Virus record (IMG/VR): IMGVR_UViG_3300047557_001948 | Span: 1 to 32,290 of that record | Strand: one strand, 5' to 3' | Length of the DNA: 32,290 nt | Source: a virus | Shown here: positions 23,071 through 29,597 of the stretch, in pieces | Layout of the letters: every line of letters starts with the position of its first letter | Position numbering within the stretch: position 1 is the first letter of the stretch | Made by a program: the position numbers and the translations under genes | The notes under the pieces: generated by a model | The model's input: only the letters and a program-made list of their open reading frames with translations | Told to the model about the DNA's origin: nothing | The model's database searches: none

Positions 23071-23963
23071 ATAACGATAAACCATACGTTGACCGACCAT
23101 ATTTACAATTTACACTTTTAGAGTGGTTTGTAGCATTCTGCCTACTGTTTTTCATGGTAGTTCAATCGTCGGAAGCAAAACCACGTACACAGAAAAAACA
23201 TGCAGTTGAAACATACGGCACATTATCTGTGATGGTGACAAATATATCCGAAGATGTAATTGTACGTAAACAGAATATTGATCAAATTCGTGCATTGGCA
23301 AGTGTGACAAAACTCATGACAGCAATGATTGCATTAGATCATGATATGAATATGAATCGTAAGCTACAATTGAGCAACAAGGCAGGCAGTCGTATGCCCA
23401 AACGTGAATATACACGTGGAGAATTGTTTCATATGCTATTGATCAAGAGTGACAATGCAGCAGCAGAGACACTAGCGGCAGATTACCCAGGTGGTCGTGA
23501 AAAATTTATACGTGATATGAATGTTCGTGCCATGATGTTGAATATGTACAGTACAAATTTTGATGACCCATCAGGTTTGAGTTCTGGCAATGTGAGTACA
23601 GCAAGTGACGTAACTTCAATGGTAGTTGCTGCATCACATTATCCAGACATACGAGAAATTTCAGTTAAAAAAACTGCGCCTATTTTGACACAGGTCAAAC
23701 GTAAAAACAGAATAGTTGTTCTACATAATACGAACACTATTTTATTATCACAAATTAATGGTGTTCAAGTAAGTAAGACCGGGTTTACTAACCCAGCAGG
23801 ATTTTGTGTAGCCATGTTGGTAGAAAAGCATAGGGGTGATATTTTACAGCATGAGGTAATCGTTGTTATGGGCGCACGAAATCCTGCACAGAGAGTTGAC
23901 ACTGTGAAACGAGTAGTGTATAATGGTACTGAAGGAGATAATTATGAGCCGAGCAGAATTTAA
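23067..23963 (+). CDS. D-alanyl-D-alanine carboxypeptidase (S11/DacA-type)
   Basis: 298 residues. N-terminal hydrophobic helix (LEWFVAFCLLFFMVVQSSEA) as signal or anchor. The three penicillin-binding motifs are present: SVTK (79-82), SDN (128-130) and KTG (237-239). It removes the terminal D-Ala from peptidoglycan stem peptides. It lacks the C-terminal domain and amphipathic anchor of PBP5, so it resembles short PBP7-like enzymes. It is coupled by ATGA to a small membrane peptide. A phage could use it to alter the wall against competitors or help lysis. Confidence 0.9.
   Translation: MNNDKPYVDRPYLQFTLLEWFVAFCLLFFMVVQSSEAKPRTQKKHAVETYGTLSVMVTNISEDVIVRKQNIDQIRALASVTKLMTAMIALDHDMNMNRKLQLSNKAGSRMPKREYTRGELFHMLLIKSDNAAAETLAADYPGGREKFIRDMNVRAMMLNMYSTNFDDPSGLSSGNVSTASDVTSMVVAASHYPDIREISVKKTAPILTQVKRKNRIVVLHNTNTILLSQINGVQVSKTGFTNPAGFCVAMLVEKHRGDILQHEVIVVMGARNPAQRVDTVKRVVYNGTEGDNYEPSRI
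23896..23924 (+). promoter_or_regulatory. Consensus sigma70 promoter inside the carboxypeptidase gene
   Basis: TTGACA (23896-23901), 17 bases, TATAAT (23919-23924), followed by GG. It reads into the small gene at 23944; the SD AAGGAG begins at about the predicted transcription start, giving a 12-13 base leader. Confidence 0.75.
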
Positions 23964-24159
23964 TATGGTGATGAATCGCATCAAAAATTTAGAAGAGTAT
24001 GAAGTTCAGGTATTCATACCTGAAGATTTTGTTTTTGATGGACCGGTGCCTTATGACATGAGTATATCAGGTGATACTGCGTGGGTAAAAGTGATTGCTG
24101 CATCACTAGAAGAAGCAAAGAATAAAGCGTATGACTATTTCGAGAGCAAATACAAATAA
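23944..24159 (+). CDS. Small phage protein of unknown function
   Basis: 71 residues from the ATG at 23944 (SD AAGGAG); an in-frame ATG at 23923 lies in the promoter. It overlaps the end of the carboxypeptidase gene by 20 bases. Mixed alpha/beta (EYEVQVFIPEDFVFDG, AWVKVIAASLEEAKNKAYDY), like small phage domain proteins that have their own promoter. Function unknown. Confidence 0.6.
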   Translation: MSRAEFNMVMNRIKNLEEYEVQVFIPEDFVFDGPVPYDMSISGDTAWVKVIAASLEEAKNKAYDYFESKYK

Positions 24160-24301
24160 ACCCTGGCTTGCGCCAGAATATGATGTGCCTGTGCTAGAGA
24201 ACGAAGAGATGTGGTCGCAGCGTGTGATCGATGAGCAAACATATTACCTATGGTTAGATATTGATAAGGATGAAAATGAATCAAAAAAACAACACAATTA
24301 A
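24131..24301 (+). CDS. Small acidic protein (56 residues), tentative
   Basis: Open from the ATG at 24131, overlapping the previous gene by 29 bases and the oxygenase gene by 26. The product is acidic and Trp-rich (NKPWLAPEYDVPVLENEEMW, and TYYLWLDIDKDENES). It fills a gap of 116 bases that otherwise has no gene, which supports it. No SD is obvious. Function unknown. Confidence 0.45.
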   Translation: MTISRANTNKPWLAPEYDVPVLENEEMWSQRVIDEQTYYLWLDIDKDENESKKQHN

Positions 24302-24986
24302 GATACTGCCTGAGCCTAATATGCATGGTCTGTTTCCGACGCCAGTATTGTTCACAAAGTTTTATCGTGACTGGACAAAAGAAGAAAAAGAATTTTTTGA
24401 AGAGACTGCAAAGAGCACGACACAAAACACAGGTAATCTGACGAGTGCTGATCGATATGTATTAGATCATCCTATAATGAAAGAAGTTCGTGATTATTAT
24501 CAATTTTATGTGAACTATTTCATGGAAAAAGTGTATGCGCCAAAAAATGATGTGCAAGCATACATTACACAATCATGGATGAATTATACTAAAACAGGAC
24601 AGTTTCATCATAAACATGCACACCCAAACAGTTGGATATCAGGCTGCATTTATGTGAGCACTGATCGTGAAAAAGATCGTATTACATTTTATAATGACAA
24701 ATATCATCGCATATCATTACCCACAGAGACTTACAATCCATTCAACTCTGAGTCGTGGTGGTTCTCTGTAGGCACTGGTGATATTGTTATCTTCCCATCA
24801 TATTTGACACATATGGTAGAGCAAACGACGAGTAGTGACACCAGAGTGAGTATTGCTATCAATACATTCTTAAAAGGATATATTGGTGATGAACATAGTC
24901 TGACTGGCTTGCATTTGCAAGGACAAGATACTGAAGCGCCACAGCGCACAGAAGCAAAACCTGAAAATGCACCAACTGGATACTAA
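24276..24986 (+). CDS. 2-oxoglutarate/Fe(II)-dependent oxygenase-like protein
   Basis: 236 residues from the ATG at 24276 (SD AAGGA). Family features of phage 2OG-Fe(II) oxygenases: FPTPVLFTKF near the start, FHHKHAHPNSWISGCIYV supplying the first metal ligands, GDIVIFPSYLTHMVEQ with the distal His, and TRVSIAINTF with the 2OG-binding Arg. It probably hydroxylates a protein, nucleotide or small molecule; the substrate is unknown. Such enzymes are common in cyanophages and other aquatic phages. Its stop is directly before the tRNA-Leu. Confidence 0.82.
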   Translation: MNQKNNTIKILPEPNMHGLFPTPVLFTKFYRDWTKEEKEFFEETAKSTTQNTGNLTSADRYVLDHPIMKEVRDYYQFYVNYFMEKVYAPKNDVQAYITQSWMNYTKTGQFHHKHAHPNSWISGCIYVSTDREKDRITFYNDKYHRISLPTETYNPFNSESWWFSVGTGDIVIFPSYLTHMVEQTTSSDTRVSIAINTFLKGYIGDEHSLTGLHLQGQDTEAPQRTEAKPENAPTGY

Positions 24987-25071
24987 GCGGGTATGGTGAA
25001 ATAGGTAGACACAGCAGACTTAAAATCTGCCGACTTCGGTCATGCTGGTTCGATTCCGGCTATCCGCACCA
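24987..25071 (+). tRNA. tRNA-Leu (anticodon UAA)
   Basis: Full cloverleaf with acceptor GCGGGTA/TATCCGC, anticodon stem GCAGA/TCTGC around CTTAAAA, a short type II variable arm, T-loop TTCGATT and an encoded CCA end. Reads UUA, a common codon in this A-rich genome. It begins on the base after the oxygenase stop. Confidence 0.95.
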
Positions 25072-25075
25072 AACA

Positions 25076-25150
25076 CTGGCGTTAGTTCAATGGATAGAAC
25101 AGTAGCCTTCTAAGCTATAAATGTAGGTTCGATTCCTACACGCCGGACCA
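25076..25150 (+). tRNA. tRNA-Arg (anticodon UCU)
   Basis: Cloverleaf with acceptor CTGGCGT/ACGCCGG, D-stem GTTC/GAAC, anticodon stem GTAGC/GCTAT around CTTCTAA, T-stem GTAGG/CCTAC and an encoded CCA. Reads AGA, which is rare in many proteobacteria but frequent here. Four bases separate it from the tRNA-Leu. Confidence 0.93.
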
Positions 25151-25170
25151 ACTACATTATGGAGATAATG

Positions 25171-25599
25171 ATGGCAATAAACAAACTACCGACGACACCG
25201 AAACATCTAATGATTGATCCGGCACATCCATTGCCACCAAATTCTCTTACATACCCCGGCTCTGGTGTATTTTCTGCACCTGGTGGATCAATAACCACAC
25301 ATGTAACGACGCCTAACATCAATACAAAAGATTATGCTATTCAAGGTCAAATGCTGACAGTTGAAAAAGTATTGAACAGTTATGAATTGGAACGAACTGG
25401 ATTATCAGCCAATATCAAAAACTTTGAAGATGAAATAAAAAAAGAATTGATACAGAAATTGCTGCATGAAATAGTAAGGCAAAGATGTATAGAATTCACC
25501 TCACAAAAAGACATGCTGACCAATAGTGTTGTCTATCGTGCAAGAATCTATGTAACACCAGATGAACAAACCAGAATCATTAGACAGATACAAAAATGA
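25171..25599 (+). CDS. Phage protein of unknown function
   Basis: 142 residues from the ATG at 25171 (SD GGAG at spacing 6; two other in-frame ATGs lie just upstream). The first 60 residues are Pro/Thr/Gly-rich (PTTPKHLMIDPAHPLPPNSL, and YPGSGVFSAPGGS) and the rest is helical and charged (IKNFEDEIKKELIQKLLHEI). Such a Pro-rich arm plus helical body suggests a structural or assembly protein. First gene after the tRNAs; no family recognised. Confidence 0.6.
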   Translation: MAINKLPTTPKHLMIDPAHPLPPNSLTYPGSGVFSAPGGSITTHVTTPNINTKDYAIQGQMLTVEKVLNSYELERTGLSANIKNFEDEIKKELIQKLLHEIVRQRCIEFTSQKDMLTNSVVYRARIYVTPDEQTRIIRQIQK

Positions 25600-25658
25600 C
25601 AACAAAAGTTATCAAAAAGAAATCACTTTGGCGTAAAAGACAGGCACCAAACCGATAA
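25596..25658 (+). CDS. 20-residue basic peptide, tentative
   Basis: ATGA overlap with the gene before; codes for MTTKVIKKKSLWRKRQAPNR and stops 5 bases before a promoter. Only the overlap and basic composition support it; it could be a chance tail. Confidence 0.3.
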   Translation: MTTKVIKKKSLWRKRQAPNR

Positions 25659-25663
25659 AATAC

Positions 25664-25692
25664 TTGACAAGTAAACCTCATTCTTGTATACT
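25664..25692 (+). promoter_or_regulatory. Early-type promoter, CTTGACAAGT family (copy 1)
   Basis: TTGACA (25664-25669), 17 bases, TATACT (25687-25692), then GG. The -35 is inside CTTGACAAGT, an inverted repeat around one A. The leader holds ATG AGA AAG TGA (25702-25713), a three-residue upstream open frame, before the gene at 25722. Confidence 0.75.
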
Positions 25693-25721
25693 GGAACTGT
25701 GATGAGAAAGTGAGTTAAGAA

Positions 25722-25991
25722 ATGAGTAAGATTGTCAAAATTGATATAACAGAAGCATGTGGCTGGATCGGTATGGTGTTGATTCATGCTGCTACATTAC
25801 CAACAAGTCTGGGTGTGATTCTTGGATACACTGATAGGCTTCCACCACTAAGCATGGTGTTGATGGTGTGGAGTGGATTGTTTCTGTTTCTGGTTCGTGC
25901 GTTAGGTAGAAACGACAAATTATACATAATTAGCAACGCTGTCGGTTTCTTCTTTAACAGTGTATTGTTGGCATTGATTGTTTTTAAATAA
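25722..25991 (+). CDS. Small membrane protein, possibly SemiSWEET/PQ-loop-like
   Basis: 89 residues, three predicted helices: GWIGMVLIHAATLPTSLGVI, then LSMVLMVWSGLFLFLVRALG, then YIISNAVGFFFNSVLLALIV. The Pro in the first helix, the Arg/Asn-containing last helix and the length recall half-SWEET sugar transporters, but similarity is not strong. Its own promoter lies upstream; the SD is weak (AAGAA). Confidence 0.6.
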   Translation: MSKIVKIDITEACGWIGMVLIHAATLPTSLGVILGYTDRLPPLSMVLMVWSGLFLFLVRALGRNDKLYIISNAVGFFFNSVLLALIVFK

Positions 25992-26002
25992 TGGAGAATG
26001 TG

Positions 26003-26197
26003 ATGAGTTATTATGGTATGTTCACAGAAAATGGTAATCGTGTAATTGATGCAATTGTGTCTGTCGCAAAAGATTACAATTATTCTTGGGAGTGTGTAAG
26101 TGAGATACTTACCAAAATCTCAGAGATAGAGGGTTTCGGTGAAGCGACTGATACTGCGGTTCGTGAATATGTTTATGAAGCAATGGAGGGTGTGTGA
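26003..26197 (+). CDS. Small acidic early-type protein
   Basis: 64 residues from the ATG at 26003 (SD GGAG; an ATG at 25991 overlaps the previous stop). Helical, acidic (GNRVIDAIVSVAKDYNYSWE, and ATDTAVREYVYEAMEGV). Overlaps the next ATG by 1 base (TGATG). No family recognised. Confidence 0.6.
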   Translation: MSYYGMFTENGNRVIDAIVSVAKDYNYSWECVSEILTKISEIEGFGEATDTAVREYVYEAMEGV

Positions 26198-26427
26198 TGA
26201 GTAATTTAACATGGGAAATGCAAGCCTACGGTGCGCCTAAGGCTGAGATTCTTGAATCGATTGAAGATTCACTTACGTTTAAAATGTCTGGCATTGGTAT
26301 GGTGATTGCATCATATTTGTCCGATGCACAAGAACTGATTGAGTTTAACGACAAAAATCGTGCCCGTCAATATATTAATATTGCAAAGATGTTGATTTTC
26401 GAACAAATGGAGGCTGAAGTAGAATGA
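26197..26427 (+). CDS. Small helical early-type protein
   Basis: 76 residues, SD GGAGGG. Three helices (EILESIEDSLTFKMSGIGMV, ASYLSDAQELIEF, RARQYINIAKMLIFEQME). Proteins of this length and pattern occur in early regions of T4-like phages. Overlaps the next gene by 4 bases. Function unknown. Confidence 0.6.
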   Translation: MSNLTWEMQAYGAPKAEILESIEDSLTFKMSGIGMVIASYLSDAQELIEFNDKNRARQYINIAKMLIFEQMEAEVE

Positions 26428-26510
26428 TGCAATACATTTTCTCATTCATTGGAGTGGTCGTCATTGCGGCGGCCATTTATTGTTTGGAACGCATAAAAAA
26501 TGATGTATGA
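26424..26510 (+). CDS. 28-residue membrane peptide
   Basis: MMQYIFSFIGVVVIAAAIY and a short charged end: one transmembrane helix. ATGA overlap with the previous gene and 11-base overlap with the next. Fills an otherwise unused 70 bases. Function unknown. Confidence 0.5.
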   Translation: MMQYIFSFIGVVVIAAAIYCLERIKNDV

Positions 26511-26733
26511 TGAACCATTTTACATTGTAGCGGGCACAAGAAAAGAATTTGAAGATTTTGTAATGCGTAAAAATATGATGGGTATCTACTACAATTGGAA
26601 ATATGTGTGGAACGCTGATACGCTACGTGGGCTTCAGCGCCTCCGTGGCTTTTATATCGGCAGTTACGAAGAACATGAAGATTGGAGTGCCATACAAGAT
26701 GTTATCAAAATAATAAAATCCAAAGGTGGATGA
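26500..26733 (+). CDS. Small aromatic-rich phage protein
   Basis: 77 residues; two adjacent ATGs (26500 and 26503). Trp/Tyr-rich and positively charged at the end (FYIVAGTRKEFEDFVMRKNM, RGFYIGSYEEHEDWSAI). Looks like a compact alpha/beta fold. Ends 1 base before a promoter. No family recognised. Confidence 0.55.
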   Translation: MMYDEPFYIVAGTRKEFEDFVMRKNMMGIYYNWKYVWNADTLRGLQRLRGFYIGSYEEHEDWSAIQDVIKIIKSKGG

Positions 26734-26734
26734 C

Positions 26735-26763
26735 TTGACAAGTTATTTGTTTTCTGTTATGAT
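26735..26763 (+). promoter_or_regulatory. Early-type promoter, CTTGACAAGT family (copy 2)
   Basis: TTGACA (26735-26740), 17 bases, TATGAT (26758-26763), then GG; CTTGACAAGT at the -35. The gene at 26793 follows with SD TAGGAG. Confidence 0.7.
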
Positions 26764-26792
26764 GGTTATTGTTTTCTTGATAGGAGTGTAAA

Positions 26793-26981
26793 ATGAGTGC
26801 CCCAGGTCTTACTGAAGAAGAAATTAACATTTTAGCAAAAGAAATTGCTGATGCTACCTTGACCGATTATGTCGATGATGAGTGTGAGGCAATGTTTGAT
26901 GCATTGTATGCTGAACACGAGGCAATGATGTATGCTGCCAATTCATATGACCTTGATGCAATTGCATATGGTGAGATGTAA
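26793..26981 (+). CDS. Small acidic protein
   Basis: 62 residues, strong SD, own promoter. Very acidic (net strongly negative: TEEEINILAKEIADATL, YVDDECEAMFDALYAEHEA). Acidic early proteins can mimic DNA or bind host enzymes, but nothing here proves that. Stop overlaps the next ATG by 1 base. Confidence 0.6.
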   Translation: MSAPGLTEEEINILAKEIADATLTDYVDDECEAMFDALYAEHEAMMYAANSYDLDAIAYGEM

Positions 26982-27217
26982 TGAAGTTATGTAAGGACTG
27001 CAAATACTTTACCGAAGCCTCTAATAAAGAGGCTTTTTGTTTACACTCAGAATCGGTAATGTATGATGATCCAATATATGGTGAACATTCACGAAGAACT
27101 TGTCGTGATATGCGATTGGGCGGACCTGACCGCACTGCACCGTGTGGTAGATACGGCAAGCTATTTGTTGCCGTTGCTGGATTCGTACCTCAAATTATAA
27201 GTGAGGAAATGAAATGA
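26981..27217 (+). CDS. Cys-rich zinc-binding small protein
   Basis: 78 residues. CKDCKYF, then FCLH and TCRDMRLGGPDRTAPCGRYG: five or six Cys arranged like the small Cys-rich phage/bacterial proteins of unknown function that bind zinc. Codons for EASNKEAF form a perfect terminator-like hairpin (27014-27042) 35 bases into the gene. ATGA overlap with the next gene. Confidence 0.65.
   Translation: MKLCKDCKYFTEASNKEAFCLHSESVMYDDPIYGEHSRRTCRDMRLGGPDRTAPCGRYGKLFVAVAGFVPQIISEEMK
27014..27042 (+). terminator. Intragenic terminator-like hairpin (possible attenuator)
   Basis: Arms AAGCCTCT / AGAGGCTT (8 bp) with loop AATAA, followed by TTTGTTT. It lies inside a coding region, 34 bases after its start codon. 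When ribosomes follow RNA polymerase closely the stem would not form, so it could couple transcription of the downstream genes to translation. Confidence 0.55.
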
Positions 27218-27381
27218 GACAATTTTTTACAAGCAAAGAAGAATATTTGGCAGTATTGAATGCCGAACGTGAGATACTACTACGATTTTATTATAAACCA
27301 GATGAGTCGGCTACAGGATATTACAATACAGCCGCATCGGTTTTAGCAGAGCGCATCAAAGAATTAGAAGAACAAAAATGA
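27214..27381 (+). CDS. Small helical protein
   Basis: 55 residues, ATGA overlaps on both sides. MRQFFTSKEEYLAVLNAERE, then RFYYKPDESATGYYN and a helical end (AASVLAERIKELEEQ). The pattern is that of a short coiled coil. Function unknown. Confidence 0.55.
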   Translation: MRQFFTSKEEYLAVLNAEREILLRFYYKPDESATGYYNTAASVLAERIKELEEQK

Positions 27382-27617
27382 GATATTGGACCATCTGTTA
27401 TCCTGCGCCTCATCCTACACAAGATTTTGATATCTGTGTGTGGGAAACACTATCCGATCAAGAAATAATAGATTATTATTGGGACTGGTGGTCGGGTAAA
27501 ATGTTGGCTGAAGGTCCCAATGATTCATGCACATTTGAGAATTGTATCATTGATTGGTGCATTGTACATTGGGCGGAGCGTAATCATTGGCGTGAGATGA
27601 AGGAATATTATGAGTGA
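27378..27617 (+). CDS. Trp-rich small phage protein
   Basis: 79 residues with nine Trp and four Cys (IDYYWDWWSGKM, CIIDWCIVHWAERNHW). Such composition is unusual; similar W-rich small proteins appear in other T4-like phages. Overlaps the next gene by 8 bases. Function unknown. Confidence 0.6.
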   Translation: MRYWTICYPAPHPTQDFDICVWETLSDQEIIDYYWDWWSGKMLAEGPNDSCTFENCIIDWCIVHWAERNHWREMKEYYE

Positions 27618-28002
27618 TATTGAGAATGATATTGCCGAACGTAAACGTGCAATATTTGATTTGATTGAACACAATGAAATGTTAGATGATGACGGCTATC
27701 CGACCGATGCTGCATTAGATGTCATTCGACTATGGCATTGGGATAATGCAAAAGGCTGGTTCAAGTTTATCGAAGGTCTTTGGCATTTTCATAGTTGGGG
27801 TTGGAGAGAAGATGACGAGGCACATGAATATCTAAAAGATGAAATTGTGCGGAGATATTACGTTTCGACCTGTGGTTGGTCTGGTAATGAATCAATCATT
27901 CGTGCTATGCAAGAAAATAAAAGTATGATGTGGACACTGACCTGGGTACAATCACGCCGTGGTGGTCATTATATTTTTGAACTGAGGGAGATTCATCAAT
28001 GA
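27610..28002 (+). CDS. Conserved phage protein of unknown function
   Basis: 130 residues. A central motif (DDDGYPTDAALDVIRLWHWD, then GLWHFHSWGWREDD) is conserved in many T4-like and other phages. Trp/His-rich core suggests a compact fold with a possible ligand site. ATGA overlap with the next gene. No function established. Confidence 0.65.
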   Translation: MSDIENDIAERKRAIFDLIEHNEMLDDDGYPTDAALDVIRLWHWDNAKGWFKFIEGLWHFHSWGWREDDEAHEYLKDEIVRRYYVSTCGWSGNESIIRAMQENKSMMWTLTWVQSRRGGHYIFELREIHQ

Positions 28003-28163
28003 ATGAAGATGATTTAGTGTACCGCCTACGCAAACGTGCTGAGATACGCCGTCAGATACCAGGACGCAAATCTGTGGAAGAGGGCAAGCCCGACCGTATT
28101 GCCGACTTGTTGGAAGAGGCGGCAATTGAAATTGAACGGCTGCGTGAGCCAAAGAATAAATAA
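27999..28163 (+). CDS. Small basic coiled-coil protein
   Basis: 54 residues. Arg-rich N-terminus (YRLRKRAEIRRQIPGRK) and a helix (DRIADLLEEAAIEIERLRE) of a type often found in short phage early proteins. ATGA overlap upstream. GC-richer codons than its neighbours (CGC, CGT, GAG). Confidence 0.55.
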   Translation: MNEDDLVYRLRKRAEIRRQIPGRKSVEEGKPDRIADLLEEAAIEIERLREPKNK

Positions 28164-28196
28164 TGATATGATTCGGCGATAAACCAATCCATATCA
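28164..28196 (+). other. Hairpin just before the next start codon
   Basis: TGATATG and CATATCA pair, with ATT..AAT and GG/CC continuing through small bulges around loop CGATAAA. It occupies the whole gap before the ATG at 28200, which has no visible SD. Confidence 0.45.
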
Positions 28197-28199
28197 ATC

Positions 28200-28403
28200 A
28201 TGTCAGACCCAAAAGAAGAACTCAAAAAACACAGACCCAAAAAGAAAAAACTTGCAGTACCAGCCGAATTTCTACAAGAAGCAAAATCATATGATGACAA
28301 ATTAGTTTTGGTGAAAACACTGACCGAAATGGAAAAAGGTCGTGTGCTGTTGATCATTCGTGGTATGCTGGCTGATGCTGTAAAAGCCAGAGACAAAAAA
28401 TGA
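28200..28403 (+). CDS. Small basic/helical protein
   Basis: 67 residues. Lys-rich start (KKHRPKKKKLAVPAEF) and two helices (YDDKLVLVKTLTEMEKGRVL, IIRGMLADAVKARDK). No SD; the gap before it is a hairpin. ATGA overlap with the next gene. Function unknown; nucleic-acid binding is possible. Confidence 0.55.
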   Translation: MSDPKEELKKHRPKKKKLAVPAEFLQEAKSYDDKLVLVKTLTEMEKGRVLLIIRGMLADAVKARDKK

Positions 28404-28663
28404 AACAACTGCTGGAGATATTACCGAAACTGTTGGGCATGATGCCCGAACTGGTCAAGTATATCAAATATATTCCCATTCTAATGATATTGGCAGGTGT
28501 AGGATATGGTGCATACTATGTGACACAAAACTACAAAGACCCATACAAGTGTTATAATAATCAGTTATTCAAACAAAAATCTATCGATTCAAATGTTTAT
28601 ATTTTCGTTGGTGAGGTGTGCATAGATGGCAATGAGAAACCTATTCCTGAAACTGAAAACTAG
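28400..28663 (+). CDS. Single-pass membrane protein with periplasmic tail
   Basis: 87 residues. Amphipathic start, one transmembrane helix (YIPILMILAGVGYGAYYV), then an extracytoplasmic-type domain with two Cys (YKCYNNQLF, GEVCIDGNE). Overlaps the next gene by 38 bases. Possibly a superinfection-exclusion or envelope protein; unproven. Confidence 0.55.
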   Translation: MKQLLEILPKLLGMMPELVKYIKYIPILMILAGVGYGAYYVTQNYKDPYKCYNNQLFKQKSIDSNVYIFVGEVCIDGNEKPIPETEN

Positions 28664-28847
28664 AACGGATTCCGTCATAGTTTTCATAGCATATATTTCC
28701 CTGTTCGTCGCATCGGCTACTGCCTACACAATTATACGTGATAAGCGCCTGGCTGCCGAGGAATATTGTGAAAATCATCGTGGCATTCTATTCACCGACC
28801 GTGCTGGTGAGTATATTTGCATCAAAGAAAAATCCATAGTAAAATGA
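28626..28847 (+). CDS. Single-pass membrane protein with two-Cys tail
   Basis: 73 residues. Basic start, one helix (VIVFIAYISLFVASATAYTI), then a tail with CENHRGILFTDRAGEYIC. The layout parallels the preceding protein (helix, then a two-Cys module), so the two may be partners or distant duplicates. ATGA overlap with the next small gene. Confidence 0.55.
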   Translation: MAMRNLFLKLKTRTDSVIVFIAYISLFVASATAYTIIRDKRLAAEEYCENHRGILFTDRAGEYICIKEKSIVK

Positions 28848-28921
28848 CAATTGTTGCGATTGCACAATGTGCTATCATTTTGCTATGTATTGTCATTTTA
28901 GTAAGCTTCCCAGATATTTAA
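28844..28921 (+). CDS. 25-residue membrane peptide
   Basis: MTIVAIAQCAIILLCIVILV and a short end: almost entirely hydrophobic. ATGA overlap upstream; ends just before a promoter. Supported only by overlap and composition. Confidence 0.45.
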   Translation: MTIVAIAQCAIILLCIVILVSFPDI

Positions 28922-28928
28922 AAAAACC

Positions 28929-28957
28929 TTGACAAGTAAACCGAAATGCCTCATAAT
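28929..28957 (+). promoter_or_regulatory. Early-type promoter, CTTGACAAGT family (copy 3)
   Basis: TTGACA (28929-28934), 17 bases, CATAAT (28952-28957), then GG. The -35 is in CTTGACAAGTAAACC, identical over 15 bases to copy 1. The gene at 28987 has SD AAGGAG. Confidence 0.7.
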
Positions 28958-28986
28958 GGTTGCATAGTGATTGAGAAGGAGATTAT

Positions 28987-29151
28987 ATGAAAATTCAATG
29001 TCAAAATGTAGCAGGAGGCTGGCAAACCAGCGTAGTCGAAACTGGTTATCTGTTCGGTCCGGTGTTCAATAAAATCACCGACTTGTGGGATTGGCAGCGT
29101 GAAAATCTGTTTGGTGTTGTTGATGGTTATGTTATGCGGGAGGTAGCATGA
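28987..29151 (+). CDS. Small early-type protein
   Basis: 54 residues, own promoter and good SD. MKIQCQNVAGGWQTSVVETG and WDWQRENLFGVVDGYVMREV; beta-rich. ATGA overlap with the next gene. No family recognised. Confidence 0.6.
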   Translation: MKIQCQNVAGGWQTSVVETGYLFGPVFNKITDLWDWQRENLFGVVDGYVMREVA

Positions 29152-29375
29152 GAGTAGCACATAATTATGGTAAAGTTCGTATTGTGCATGATGGTAGCCC
29201 ATTTGATGTAGCATACGATATTCGAGTCGAATGGCTCAAAAATGATGAGTGGGTGACGTATCGTGGTTTCAATAGTCTGAGCGACGATTATGCAAATACC
29301 AATGCATCCGAGGCAGCCGGTCGTGCAATAGCAATTCTTGCTGCTGAGGCTGCCGCTAACTTGCCAGGAGTGTAA
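29148..29375 (+). CDS. Small early-type protein
   Basis: 75 residues; beta-rich front (HNYGKVRIVHDGSPFDVAYD) and an Ala-rich helical end (SEAAGRAIAILAAEAAANLP). SD GGGAGG. Ends one base before the next ATG. Function unknown. Confidence 0.6.
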   Translation: MRVAHNYGKVRIVHDGSPFDVAYDIRVEWLKNDEWVTYRGFNSLSDDYANTNASEAAGRAIAILAAEAAANLPGV

Positions 29376-29376
29376 A

Positions 29377-29535
29377 ATGGACAAAGTATTCATTGTAGTC
29401 GAACCTGTACCCTATGAGGGCGACACCGTTCTCCGTGTATTCACCAAATACGATGATGCAATAGCATATGGGCATGAATTGTATGCCGAAGGTGCTATTG
29501 AGGAATTCGATGTATATGAGCGTGAATTGTACTAA
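29377..29535 (+). CDS. Small acidic early-type protein
   Basis: 52 residues from the ATG at 29377 (SD CAGGAG). Beta-alpha pattern (DKVFIVVEPVPYEGDTVLRV, then YDDAIAYGHELYAEG). Acidic, no Cys. Followed by 62 A-rich bases without a gene. Function unknown. Confidence 0.6.
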   Translation: MDKVFIVVEPVPYEGDTVLRVFTKYDDAIAYGHELYAEGAIEEFDVYERELY

Positions 29536-29597
29536 AAAACAGTAAAAAATCCATAAAAACGCAAAAAATAAGCACAAAATCAATATGGAGATGAATC

